Shown in pieces: positions 17,529 to 27,450 of a stretch of DNA of 64,000 nt. The stretch covers positions 1 through 64,000 of the forward strand of contig JANYHK010000030.1 of assembly GCA_025359105.1 (NCBI GenBank), given 5' to 3'. The stretch is from Myxococcales bacterium. Its GTDB lineage: Bacteria > Myxococcota_A > Polyangia > Polyangiales > Polyangiaceae. Each line of letters starts with the position of its first letter. Within the stretch, counting starts at the first letter, position 1. The translations under genes were made by a program, and so were the position numbers. The notes beneath the pieces were generated by a model that had not been told where the DNA came from, did no database searches, and saw nothing but the letters and a program-made list of their open reading frames with translations.

Positions 17529-18950
17529 ATGAGATCAGCACCTGAGTGCGTCGTGCCCTTTGGTACTCGGTGGGTATTCGCCACGTTCATGAACGTGAGC
17601 GTGCTCGTCGCAGTGGCGGAAGTGGCGACCGGCTGTCCGAAGCACACCGACGCCGCCGCGTGCGACGGCTGGTCTGGGGAGCCCGATCCGCCGCTGAACC
17701 CGCCGATCGGCGCGCTGCACCCTCCTCGTGCGCTGCCCAACGCGGCGGGCGAGCCGTCGGTCGTGCGGGCGGGTGCGCCGGAGAAGCTCTTCCAGCTCGT
17801 CGGCGATCTCGATCGCGAGAGCGCTCCACCGGCAAGAACCCCGCTCCAGACCGAGACGCGCTTCGGCCTCGTGGGAACCGATCTCGGATTCCCGGTCCTC
17901 CACAAGGGCCGCATGGTCCTCTTCTTCGGGGACGCGATCCCGCGCAAGCCGTTCGATGCCGCGCGCCGGCCGCCGGACGCCGACGTGGTCGGGTACGTCG
18001 ACGTCCCCTCGACGCCGATGCCGGTGCCGACACGCTCCGGCGGCATCGATCTGCGCTTCTTCCTGGACGACGATGGGCAATATCTGGCCGCGCGGCTCGA
18101 CGGGCAGCTCCTCGGACGCAACCAGGTCCCGTACGCAGGGTTCAGCGACGGCGCGCGCCTCTACGGCGTCTTCTACGTCGGGGCAGAGCCGGGGCGCTCG
18201 GTCATTGGCGCGTCGCCCGACGACGGGCGCTCCTTCGCCAAGCTCGTCGATGTGCCGACGGATCGGATCGGCTTCCTCGTGCCGCAGGTGGTCCCGACGG
18301 CCGAGATCGGCGGGCTCGCCGCCCAGTGGTCGGACCCGCGGACCGTGCTCATGTGGGCGAGGCCTCGCCAGCAAGAGGGCGAGCCGCTCTTCCTCGCAGC
18401 GGCGCCGCTCGGGCGCATCGCGGACGCGTCCACATGGCGCTACTACGCGCCGACGGCGGCCGGCGACGCGTGGTCCGCGAACGTGGGCGACGCACCCGGC
18501 GTCTTCACGCGCGCCCCCGACGAGAAGTGCCGCGGGCCCTTCTCCGTGGACTTCGTCCCCGGTCTCGAGAAGTGGCTCCTCATCGAGCGATGCTTGCCGC
18601 ACCACTTCGCCTTCCGCGTGGCCGACGGCCGCCTCGGTCCGTGGTCGGCGCCGCAAGTGCTCTACGATCGCGACGCCGACGGCGGCCTCTGCCACTTCAT
18701 GCATCGGCTCTGCGACCCCGGCGTGAGAGATCCGAGCGCGCCGGGCGCGTGCTGCGACGCCGACTACCAGCCGGAGATCTACTGCAAGTTCGGCCCGAAC
18801 GCCGGCGACGTCCGACCCTACGGGCCTGGCGTCCTCACGCCATACGGCACCTACGATCCCGCCGCGCGGACCGCCACGTTGTACTTCCTCATGTCGGTCC
18901 TCAACCCTTACTCGCCGATGGTCATGCGCGGCGCGCTCCGCGCACGGTAA
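17529..18950 (+). CDS. DUF4185 domain lipoprotein
   Basis: 473 residues from ATG at 17529. A hydrophobic segment leads to a lipobox-like EVATGC, so export as a lipoprotein is likely; ATG at 17589 would give a shorter signal without basic residues. The body contains the DUF4185 hallmark [20 protein letters not shown] and further blade-like blocks ([22 protein letters not shown]), consistent with a five-bladed beta-propeller related to glycosidases such as GH43. Several Cys in the region around residues 395-430 may form disulfides. Activity on a polysaccharide is plausible but unproven. Divergent from the cNMP operon. Confidence 0.8.
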   Translation: MRSAPECVVPFGTRWVFATFMNVSVLVAVAEVATGCPKHTDAAACDGWSGEPDPPLNPPIGALHPPRALPNAAGEPSVVRAGAPEKLFQLVGDLDRESAPPARTPLQTETRFGLVGTDLGFPVLHKGRMVLFFGDAIPRKPFDAARRPPDADVVGYVDVPSTPMPVPTRSGGIDLRFFLDDDGQYLAARLDGQLLGRNQVPYAGFSDGARLYGVFYVGAEPGRSVIGASPDDGRSFAKLVDVPTDRIGFLVPQVVPTAEIGGLAAQWSDPRTVLMWARPRQQEGEPLFLAAAPLGRIADASTWRYYAPTAAGDAWSANVGDAPGVFTRAPDEKCRGPFSVDFVPGLEKWLLIERCLPHHFAFRVADGRLGPWSAPQVLYDRDADGGLCHFMHRLCDPGVRDPSAPGACCDADYQPEIYCKFGPNAGDVRPYGPGVLTPYGTYDPAARTATLYFLMSVLNPYSPMVMRGALRAR

Positions 18951-19052
18951 GTGGTCTCACCGGCCGCGCCAGCGGTGACGGTGACGCGCGACGAACCGTC
19001 GCTTTCGTGCGCCACCCGGGAACACTCGGCTTCGCCCGCCGTCTCGCGGGGG

Positions 19053-19546
19053 ATGTTCGAACCTCTGGGCCAGCCCGTCGGACGCGGCGCCGCGCGCTTT
19101 TTCCTGCTGGTGTATGCGAGCACGTGGCTCTTCCAGCTCCCCGCGTTGCTCGCTCGGCACGGGCTTGTCGCGGCACCGGCTACGCGTTTCATGCCGCTCG
19201 TCGTCCTCGGCTTCTTCGGCCCGCTGATCATCGCTGTGGTCCTTTCGCTGCTCGAGAAGGGCGGGCTCCGCGCGCTCTTCGGTCCGCTCGCCGCCTGGCG
19301 CGTAGGCGCGGGGTGGTACGTCGTCGCGTTGGGGCTGTCGGGCGCGATCTTCGTCGGCGGACGCGCGGAAGCTTGCTGCTCGTCGTCCTCGCGCACGTGG
19401 GCGTCTATCTCGACAACTCAGCCGACGCCTTGCCGGCGAGCTCCACGCCGCTGGTCGTGCATACCGTCGGCTTCTGCGTCGTTGCCGTCGCTCTCGTGGC
19501 GTTCGACCGATCCGCGTACTTTCGCCGACTGGACTGGGAAAACTAG
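19053..19546 (+). pseudogene. CPBP-family intramembrane protease gene, catalytic core deleted
   Basis: The first about 105 codons (ATG at 19053, GCGGGGG just upstream) give a membrane protein start typical of CPBP (CAAX/Abi) proteases: [19 protein letters not shown], then helices to SGAIFVGGR. At about 19363 the reading frame shifts, and the next frame gives [15 protein letters not shown] and a last helix to the TAG at 19546, which is the normal C-terminal part. The middle with the EExxxR and FxxxH motifs, normally about 100 residues, is absent. The gene is therefore an internal-deletion remnant and cannot encode an active protease. It overlaps the convergent monoheme lipoprotein gene by 4 bp. 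Confidence 0.8.
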
Positions 19547-20043
19547 CGAGCTTCGCGGAGCGGATCGGCTCGACGCGTCCTTCGGTAGGTCGCGCGGTAC
19601 GCGTCGTGGCAGCGCTTGCACGCGCGGCGGCACTCCTCGAGATCGCGCGCCTTCGCCGCGTCGCGCCCGCTCCGCGCGTAAGCCTGCCAGTCCGCGTAGT
19701 CCTCGGGGCCGAGCTGGCCGATCCGTTCGAAGGCGCGCTCCATGCCCGCGAAGTCGCCGAGGTTCAGCCGCTGCGACGCGTTGGCCTTCATCCAGCCCTG
19801 GAGCGGGCAGTCCGGTAGCCCGCTGCGACCGCAGGAAGGCGAGCCGAGGCTGGCGGGCGCCGGTGCCGGTGCCGGTGCCGGTGCCGGTGCCGGTGCCGGT
19901 GCCGGTGCCGGTGCCGGTGCCGGTGCCGGTGCCGGTGCCGGGTCTTCGACCCTCGGGGCCGGCGATGGCTCGTTCGAGTCGCGCGGGCTGCAACCGAGCG
20001 CGAAAAAACAGCCCAGGGCAAGTGTACCGGTGGCGCGCGCCAT
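19543..20043 (-). CDS. Monoheme c-type cytochrome-like lipoprotein with Pro-Ala spacer
   Basis: 166 residues. A signal peptide with lipobox (FFALGC) is followed by about 14 Pro-Ala dipeptides (encoded by a 6-bp tandem repeat) that would hold the domain away from the membrane. The C-terminal domain is helical and ends with one heme site CKRCHDAYR close to the C-terminus, as in the cytochrome c-prime type four-helix bundles. ATG at 20043. It follows the diheme peroxidase gene by 2 bp, so the two form an operon and it may be the electron donor of that enzyme. Confidence 0.82.
   Translation of the reverse strand: MARATGTLALGCFFALGCSPRDSNEPSPAPRVEDPAPAPAPAPAPAPAPAPAPAPAPAPAPAPASLGSPSCGRSGLPDCPLQGWMKANASQRLNLGDFAGMERAFERIGQLGPEDYADWQAYARSGRDAAKARDLEECRRACKRCHDAYRATYRRTRRADPLREAR
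19859..19940. repeat. 6-bp tandem repeat (gccggt)n
   Basis: About 13.7 uninterrupted copies (82 bp). On the coding strand (minus) they encode alternating Pro and Ala in the spacer of the monoheme lipoprotein. The unit is a multiple of three, so slippage changes spacer length without frameshift. Confidence 0.95.
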
Positions 20044-20045
20044 CC

Positions 20046-21179
<1,134 letters not shown>

Positions 21180-21292
21180 GCTTGCGCAGTGAGTACGGCG
21201 CAGGCCTGCATCCCTTAAGACCTAACGGCGCGAGCGTTGCGCGCCGTAGGCATGTCCAGGGCCCATCGCGGGACCCGAGAGGGCCGGCCAAC

Positions 21293-23377
21293 GTGAACGC
21301 TCCCAAGGACGACGTCGCAGCGGCCCGCGAGGGGCCTCACGGAGCCGTGCGTCCCGCGCGGCGCGGAAAGCTCGGCGTCTTTTGCCCATCGATCCAGGGC
21401 AAGGTCTTCGGGGTCATTTTCGCGCTCACCACGGCCCTGGTCGTCGTCCTCGCAACCTACTTTCCCGCCCGGCACCTGGCATCGGTGCAGCGCGCCATGG
21501 AGAGCAAGGCGGCGATGTACGGACGGCTCCTCGCGCGCGGAGCGGAGCCCGCGGTCGCCTTCGGTGATCGCCAGACCGCGCGCGAGCTGTTCGATGCCAC
21601 CGCGCAAGACGCCGATGTGCACGCGATGGCGCTCTTCGACGAGGCCGGCCACGCCTTGCACGTCTCGGGGGAACCGCTGTCGCTGGCCGCGCCGAAGGGA
21701 ATCACCCGCATGGGTACCGAGGTCCTCCCCGGGCTGATTCGCGTGACCACACCGGTCGTCTCCAAGGAGGGCCCCCGCGGCGTGGTCGTCGTCGAGCTTG
21801 GAACGGAGACCATCGAGGCCGAGCGCGTCCAGATACGACGCACGGCGATCGGCGTTGGCCTGATCGCGCTGTGCGCGGGGTTCGTCGCTGCCTGGCAGTT
21901 CAGTCGCTCGCTCGCAAAGAGGCTCGCGGCCGTAACGCATGCCACGCGTGCGGTCGCCGCCGGCGACCTGGAGCAGCCGCCCCTGGGCGACGCTTCAGCA
22001 GACGAGGTCGGGCAGCTCGCGCGAGGCTTCAACGCGATGGCGGCCAACATCAAGGCGCTCGTCGCGCAGAACCTCCTGGCCGCCGCCACCGAGAAGGGAC
22101 GGCTCGACGGCCTCGTCACCGCGCGCACCGCCCAGTTGGATGCGCGCAACAAGGACATGCAACTCGTCCTCGCCAACGTCGGGCAGGGGTTCTTCACGGT
22201 CACCCGAGGCGGCGCGATCTCGCACGAGCGATCGGTGGTCGCCGACAGCTTGCTGGGCGCGCTCCCGGAGGGCGCCACCTTCACCGACTGGATCGGCTCG
22301 GTCGACGCGTCCGCGGGGTCGTCGGTGCAACTCGGATGGAACGCGCTCGGCGCGGGGCTCGTGCCCATCGAGGCCGCCCTCGCTCAACTTCCGAAGACGG
22401 CGAGACGCGGACAGACCCACCTCGGCTTGGCGTACTCGCCGATCATGGCCGACGGGGAGCTCGAACGCGTCCTGGTCGTCGTCTCCGATACCACCAGCGA
22501 AGTGGCGCGCCAGCGCATCGAAGCGGAGCTTCGCCTCGCACAGAAGCTTGAGTCGGTAGGTCGCCTCGCCGCGGGTATCGCGCACGAGATCAACACGCCG
22601 ATTCAGTTCGTAGGCGACAGCCTGCACTTCGTGAAGGAGGCCACCACGGATCTCGCCGGTCTCCTGGGCAGGTATCAGGAGCTGAGCCAGTCCGTCGGCG
22701 ACCCGGTGGCATTCGCTGCCGGCCGCGCCGAGCTGAACGAGGCCGAAGCGGAGCTCGATCTTCCGTATGTCCTGGAGAACATGCCCAAGGCGCTCGATCG
22801 CGCGATGGAGGGTCTCGCCCGCGTGACGACGATTGTGCGTTCGATGAGAGACTTCGCCCACCCCGACGAAGGCAAGGAGATGTCCTCGGTCGACCTCAAT
22901 CGGGCCATCGAGAGCACGATCACCATCGCGTGCAACGAGTACAAGTACGTCGCGGACGTCGAGACGGACTTCGGGGAGATTGGCCCGGTCACCTGTTACC
23001 TGGGCGACGTCAATCAGGCCGTCCTGAACCTCATCGTCAACGCGTCCCACGCCATCGCGGACGTCGTGAAGAACAATGGCGGGGACAGGGGGAAGATCAC
23101 GGTGAAGACACGCGAGGAAGGGGACGAGGTCGTCATCACCATCCGCGACACCGGCACCGGCATCCCCAAGGACATCCGCGATCGCATCTTCGATCCCTTC
23201 TTCACGACCAAGGAGCTCGGCAAGGGGACGGGGCAAGGGCTCGCGATGGTGCGCGCCGTCATCGTCGACAAGCACGGCGGTGGCGTGGCGGTCGAAAGCG
23301 AGCTCGGCCTCGGGACGGCCTTCCACCTCCGATTGCCGATCCACGGTCGCCGAGTGCGCGCGAGCCAGGCCGCCTAG
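21293..23377 (+). CDS. Membrane sensor histidine kinase with HAMP domain
   Basis: 694 residues. An N-terminal helix (about 35-57), an extracytoplasmic sensor of roughly 125 residues, a second helix (about 185-205), then a HAMP domain (SRSLAKRLAAVTHATRAVA). A cytoplasmic PAS-like linker follows with NVGQGFFTV. The dimerisation domain has the phospho-acceptor H431 in AAGIAHEINTP, and the ATPase domain shows N-box NLIVNASHA, G1 DTGTGIP and G2 GKGTGQGLAM. The phospho-acceptor domain is long, with an insertion of about 60 residues. No response regulator is adjacent. GTG at 21293 is the start (GAGAGGG upstream). Divergent from the diheme peroxidase gene. Confidence 0.92.
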   Translation: MNAPKDDVAAAREGPHGAVRPARRGKLGVFCPSIQGKVFGVIFALTTALVVVLATYFPARHLASVQRAMESKAAMYGRLLARGAEPAVAFGDRQTARELFDATAQDADVHAMALFDEAGHALHVSGEPLSLAAPKGITRMGTEVLPGLIRVTTPVVSKEGPRGVVVVELGTETIEAERVQIRRTAIGVGLIALCAGFVAAWQFSRSLAKRLAAVTHATRAVAAGDLEQPPLGDASADEVGQLARGFNAMAANIKALVAQNLLAAATEKGRLDGLVTARTAQLDARNKDMQLVLANVGQGFFTVTRGGAISHERSVVADSLLGALPEGATFTDWIGSVDASAGSSVQLGWNALGAGLVPIEAALAQLPKTARRGQTHLGLAYSPIMADGELERVLVVVSDTTSEVARQRIEAELRLAQKLESVGRLAAGIAHEINTPIQFVGDSLHFVKEATTDLAGLLGRYQELSQSVGDPVAFAAGRAELNEAEAELDLPYVLENMPKALDRAMEGLARVTTIVRSMRDFAHPDEGKEMSSVDLNRAIESTITIACNEYKYVADVETDFGEIGPVTCYLGDVNQAVLNLIVNASHAIADVVKNNGGDRGKITVKTREEGDEVVITIRDTGTGIPKDIRDRIFDPFFTTKELGKGTGQGLAMVRAVIVDKHGGGVAVESELGLGTAFHLRLPIHGRRVRASQAA

Positions 23378-23427
23378 CGCGGCACGAGTGGGAGGACTGA
23401 AGACGAGGGAGGCCCGAGCCCGCAAAC

Positions 23428-23466
23428 CCGAGGCGCAAGATGTGCCTCGGCGCGCATCGGATGCGC
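23428..23466 (+). terminator. Tandem hairpins after the sensor kinase gene
   Basis: First hairpin at 23428-23450: CCGAGGCGCA-AGA-TGTGCCTCGG, a 10-bp stem with one G-U pair. Second at 23452-23466: GCGCAT-CGG-ATGCGC. No U-tract follows, so factor-independent termination is uncertain, but the position 50 bp after the stop codon fits a transcript end. Confidence 0.45.
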
Positions 23467-23560
23467 CGACGCAAGCGAGCATGCTCCTCGGCGCTTCTCG
23501 TTTTCCCTCGGGCGGCAAGCTCCACTGTTGCGGCCTGAGAGCTGCATTGCGCATGCGTTC

Positions 23561-24277
23561 ATGCGCACATTGGCTGCTTTGCTATTGGTCGGCTGCTCTC
23601 TCTCCACGACGGCGTGCGGCTCCGATGGGCCTGCGGGACCGGCGGGTCAGGCGCGCCGGCCGTTGCAGGGACGGGAACGATCGTCGGCACGGTCAATGCG
23701 TCCAACGGCATCGCGATTGCCGGAGTGACGCCTGCGTGGCCCGGTGTGAAGGCGACCAACCCCAACTACGACGCGAACGATCCGATCATTTACGCGGCCA
23801 CCGGCGCCTACCCGGACGGCCAGGTCAACGTCTACCTCTGCAACCTGAAAGGGTCGACGGTCCAGGGCGCCACGTACGTCAACGACGAGTACGTGCAGAA
23901 GTTCGGCGGCAACCCCTACACGTGCAGCGACGGCACGTTCTGGGACGGGGTGGACACGCCGGCGGTCCCGCTCGTCCACATCGACGTCATCTACGGCGGC
24001 CTAGGAGACAAGGACGCCAACATGGCGTCACACCCCAACATGGGCGTGTTCAAGCAGCGCTTTCAAGGCCGTCTCGCCGACATCAAGGCCGTGAGCGCGT
24101 GGTCCCCGCCGTGCGCGTTCGCCGCCGATCGCGATCCCGACAGCCTGACCTTGCCGATTCAAGTGCTCGAGTGACACCAGCTTGATCTGGCCGCCCTACT
24201 GGCCGTTCAACGATCCGGTCGCCGACCCCAACATGAGCTACCTGTCCAACTGCTTCACGTCGAAGAACGCTCCCTGA
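23561..24277 (+). pseudogene. Frameshifted lipoprotein gene with Gly-Pro-Ala spacer
   Basis: ATG at 23561 starts a lipoprotein signal (MRTLAALLLVGC; alternative lipobox STTAC) followed by GSDGPAGPAG. The frame is lost at about 23640-23655, and the next frame continues a coherent secreted domain starting GTGTIVGTVNASNG and running to about 24165. A second frame change near 24165-24172 is needed to reach the end SDTSLIWPPYWPF ... NCFTSKNAP, stop at 24275-24277. Both breaks are single-base shifts, so either the gene decayed recently or the sequence has indel errors. The GSDGPAG start resembles that of the 6-heme lipoprotein nearby. Domain function is unknown; no heme sites. Confidence 0.7.
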
Positions 24278-24357
24278 GGATCGATCCTGTCGCTCGGTAC
24301 GGCGCCGCGCGCCGTACCGCACAATGGGCGACGACGTAGCCACCGTCGTCTCGACGC

Positions 24358-25905
24358 TCAGTGCGCGTAGTCGAAGACGCCGTCGATGTGGCTCGACTTG
24401 CCGCTCGGCGTGATGCTCACGATGCCCTGCCCGTCGCGCGCGGTCTCGCCGCCGTGGCACGTCGACCGGTCGCAGCCCGTCGACGGCGTGTGCTGCGTCG
24501 GCGGGCTGCGGTGGCAGCCCTGGCAGGAACGGGAGGCGCCCGACGTGTCCGTCCACGACGGAGGCCCCATCTCGTCACGCATGCGCGCGCCGTGGCACGC
24601 GACCGAGCAAACGCCCTCCGCGTAGCTGGGGATGACGTCACGCGCCGCAGCGCGACCGCCGAGCACGACGTCGACCTTGCCGTTCATGTGGCCGGGGGAG
24701 TGGAGGTCCTGCGGGACGGGGTGACAGGTGGCGCACGTCACCGGGACCGTCACGACGGGGCTCCTGTGCGCGCCGTGCGCGTTCGTGGCAGGCCACGGGT
24801 CGTCGGGCTTTCCGTGGCATGCGCCGCATGCGCCGCGGCCGTCTCCTAGATCGACCTTGCCGTTCAGGTGGAGCGGTCCGGCGGTCAGCGCAGAGCCGTT
24901 CGCGTTCGCTTCGCGATGGCATGTCCTGCACGCGCCGGGGTAGTGGGCGGCGGGCGGCGAAGCATGGCAGTCGTTGCACGTCAGCGGGCCTTTGGCATCG
25001 TTCCACGGGAGACGCGCGCGCGCGCCGCCTCGGTCGTGGCACGACACGGCGCACGTTCCGGTCGCGCGGTCGTAGCTCGCCTCGGGGACCACGCGCGAGG
25101 TGTCGAACACGATCTCGACAGAGCCGTTCCCGTGGAGCCCTGCGATCACCTGGCCCGCTGAATTCGGCGCCGGGTGGCACGTCGCGCACGCGAGCCCCTT
25201 GGCGGCATGAGCCGCGTGCCCGCCGGCCTTCGCCGCGTCGTCGGGGAAGAAGCAACGATCGCGCGGCGGCGACGCGACGCTTCCCGCGCCGTGGCACGTG
25301 GAGCACGCGAGCACGCCGCCGGGCTCGGTGTGGCAGCTCGTGCAAGCGGGCGCGCCGGGGGCGGGCGAGGTCACGCCTCTCGGGCGGGCCGGGGCGCCGT
25401 CGTGGCACCGGCCGCACGCGCCGTCACTGGCGCCGTCGAGCATCGGCGCCCAGCGTGCGTCGCGAAGCGTCCTCCCGTGAAAGTCGGGCGAGCGTGGGTC
25501 GCCCGTGCCGCTGCCGTGCACGATGCCAGGCGCATTCCGCGCCCCTTGCACGACCCATTGCGTGAGCTTGGCGCGCTCGGCACGGGTCACGCGACCTTCG
25601 TGCGCGCGGCTGTCCAGCGCCCGAAGCAGAGGCGCGGTGCCGTCGGAGGGGCGAACCGCGGGCGCGCCGGACTGCACGCAAGAGACGGCCTCGAGGAATG
25701 TTCGAGCGCGCCATCCCGCGGCGGGCGACACCGCCCCGTGGCACTCCACGCAGCGCACCAGGAGCGACCCTACATCCTGGTAAGTCACCGGCTCGGGCGC
25801 CGCGACACGGTCCTCCTTACACGACGCAACGGCGCCGCACGCGAGAAACGCGGCGGCGCCGTATGCGGCGAGGCGAGGGAACGAGGCGCGGAGCCTCAGG
25901 CTCAC
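24358..25905 (-). CDS. 13-heme c-type cytochrome lipoprotein (CX4CH/CXXCH type)
   Basis: 515 residues. The signal peptide ends in VASC, so it is a lipoprotein. Ten CXXCH motifs, two CX3CH (CAVSCH, CSVACH) and one CX4CH (CDRSTCH) are present. Repeated blocks of the form HxNGxVD with CxACH and a following CxxCH match the Geobacter-type repeat family in which long-spaced and normal heme motifs alternate. The GTG start overlaps the stop of the 6-heme gene (GTGA at 25902-25905), so the two are an operon. Likely an outer-surface or periplasmic electron carrier. The last about 30 residues have no heme site. Confidence 0.88.
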   Translation of the reverse strand: MSLRLRASFPRLAAYGAAAFLACGAVASCKEDRVAAPEPVTYQDVGSLLVRCVECHGAVSPAAGWRARTFLEAVSCVQSGAPAVRPSDGTAPLLRALDSRAHEGRVTRAERAKLTQWVVQGARNAPGIVHGSGTGDPRSPDFHGRTLRDARWAPMLDGASDGACGRCHDGAPARPRGVTSPAPGAPACTSCHTEPGGVLACSTCHGAGSVASPPRDRCFFPDDAAKAGGHAAHAAKGLACATCHPAPNSAGQVIAGLHGNGSVEIVFDTSRVVPEASYDRATGTCAVSCHDRGGARARLPWNDAKGPLTCNDCHASPPAAHYPGACRTCHREANANGSALTAGPLHLNGKVDLGDGRGACGACHGKPDDPWPATNAHGAHRSPVVTVPVTCATCHPVPQDLHSPGHMNGKVDVVLGGRAAARDVIPSYAEGVCSVACHGARMRDEMGPPSWTDTSGASRSCQGCHRSPPTQHTPSTGCDRSTCHGGETARDGQGIVSITPSGKSSHIDGVFDYAH

Positions 25906-27242
25906 TGCGGACGGCCGAAGCCGGGAGGCGCGCTCCCCACGACCGCGACGTACGAGTCGTAGATGAGCTGCTTTGTGTACTTCGGGTTGTGGACGCCGAG
26001 GCCGCTTCCGCGGGCGACGATCAGGTAGTTGTAGAGTGCACCGGCCTGGTCGGCCGTGAGCACGCTGGGACCGCCGCCGTCTCCTCCGCCAGCGCGGGTC
26101 CTGTCGAGCTCGAAGTGACTGTCGGCGAGCGCGGCGCTCGAGAGCGCGCCGTAGGGGCCCGCCGCGTCACGCGTCAGGTAGCCGGCGCTATTGAGCGCCT
26201 TCTGGAGGAGGAAGAGCCCTGCGCGCACCGTCGACTGGCCGCCGTCGACGTCGAAGTTCGGCGCGGACGTGTGGCAGCTCGACGCGGTGCAGGTGCTGAT
26301 CTGCGCGTAGAAGGAGTGGTTGGGCGTGTTTCCGTTCGTGGTGATGTCCGGCATGTGGCAGTCCACACACGTCAGCTTCGCCTCGTGCGTCGAGGTGCCG
26401 TACGTCAGCCCGGTGTAGTGGTAGCCACCGAGGCCGGTGTACACGTCGGCCTGCGGACCCTCGTGCGGACCCCAGTAGGGGCTCGTCAGGGTGTTCGACG
26501 CGGTGATGTACTGCGTCACGTCCTTCCGCGACTTGTGGCACATGATGCAGGTGTTCGCGGTGCCGCGCAGACCCGCTTGCGTCCCGGTGATCGTGCCGAC
26601 GGCCGGGCTCTTCTCGAGGAAGACCTGATCCGTCTTCCCCGAGGGGGTGCGCAGCGGGAACGATCCCGGCACGAACGCGAGGCCGGTGCGGTGCGGATCG
26701 GTGGCGTCGCTCACCTCGTGGCAGGTCACGCAGGTGACGGCCGCGACCTTCGCGCTGCCCCGGTAGACCGACTCCGTGGTGGAGCCGCTCGGCGTCTTGT
26801 AGTTCAATTCGCCGTTCTTCACGTTGGCGACGGCGCCTCCGTCGACCGTGCCGACGTTGCCGGCGACGCGGTAGGAGAGGCCGTCGATGGCGTGGCAGTT
26901 TCCGCACGCCTGCGGGCCCGTCCACGTGTCGACCTCGGTCCCGCCGAGGTTCGAGACGAACGTAGCGTAGTGGGTGCTCGTCTTCCACTGCTCCACGATT
27001 CCGTTGAAGCCGTGGCACGGCGTCAAGCACGAGGAGGGCAAGCCGCCGTCGATGACGCCTGACGGACCGGGCATTCCTTGCGGTCCCGCAGATCCCGCGG
27101 GTCCGCCGCCGCCGCTTGGCCCCTGCGCGCCGGCCGTGCCCGCCGCACCGGGAGTTCCGGGGGCTCCGTCCGAGCCGGTGCACGCCCAGAGAGCGCCACC
27201 GATGAGGGCGCTGAGAATGGTGACGAATCGAAGCTTGGTCAT
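25902..27242 (-). CDS. 6-heme c-type cytochrome lipoprotein with collagen-like spacer
   Basis: 446 residues. Lipobox LWAC is followed by a collagen-like Gly-x-y stretch of about 40 residues (GSDGAPGTPGAAGTAG and on), which may project the heme domain from the surface. Heme motifs in order: CLTPCH (CX3CH), CGNCH, CVTCH, CIMCH, CVDCH and CTASSCH (CX4CH). The block ending TCVDCHMPD with HSFY resembles NrfA/HAO-like multiheme proteins, but no catalytic CxxCK is seen. It is the first gene of an operon with the 13-heme lipoprotein. Upstream lies a 208-bp intergenic region shared with the divergent DUF6209-like gene. Confidence 0.87.
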   Translation of the reverse strand: MTKLRFVTILSALIGGALWACTGSDGAPGTPGAAGTAGAQGPSGGGGPAGSAGPQGMPGPSGVIDGGLPSSCLTPCHGFNGIVEQWKTSTHYATFVSNLGGTEVDTWTGPQACGNCHAIDGLSYRVAGNVGTVDGGAVANVKNGELNYKTPSGSTTESVYRGSAKVAAVTCVTCHEVSDATDPHRTGLAFVPGSFPLRTPSGKTDQVFLEKSPAVGTITGTQAGLRGTANTCIMCHKSRKDVTQYITASNTLTSPYWGPHEGPQADVYTGLGGYHYTGLTYGTSTHEAKLTCVDCHMPDITTNGNTPNHSFYAQISTCTASSCHTSAPNFDVDGGQSTVRAGLFLLQKALNSAGYLTRDAAGPYGALSSAALADSHFELDRTRAGGGDGGGPSVLTADQAGALYNYLIVARGSGLGVHNPKYTKQLIYDSYVAVVGSAPPGFGRPQ

Positions 27243-27450
27243 GGGAGTGGCTCCTGCGTTCGCCGGCTCCTACTGCAGCGGGCGTGCCGACCGCGAACAC
27301 GGCGGTTTTTGCGATCACGAGATTTCTGCGCAGGCGCACCTTCTGCGCGCGCCCGTCGATTTCTGCGCTGCCCTTGGGATCGCCGGCGACGCCTCCGGCT
27401 TCCGAACCGCGGGACTTGACGTCCGGCGCAGGCGCGCTAGTAACTCCGCC

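Noticed and set aside
21225-21240. sigma54-like sequence before the sensor kinase gene
   Set aside because: The GG-GC spacing is right, but only 9 of 12 positions match in a very GC-rich background.
23640-23655. Programmed frameshift in the lipoprotein gene
   Set aside because: No slippery heptamer or downstream structure stands out, and a second frame change is needed further on.
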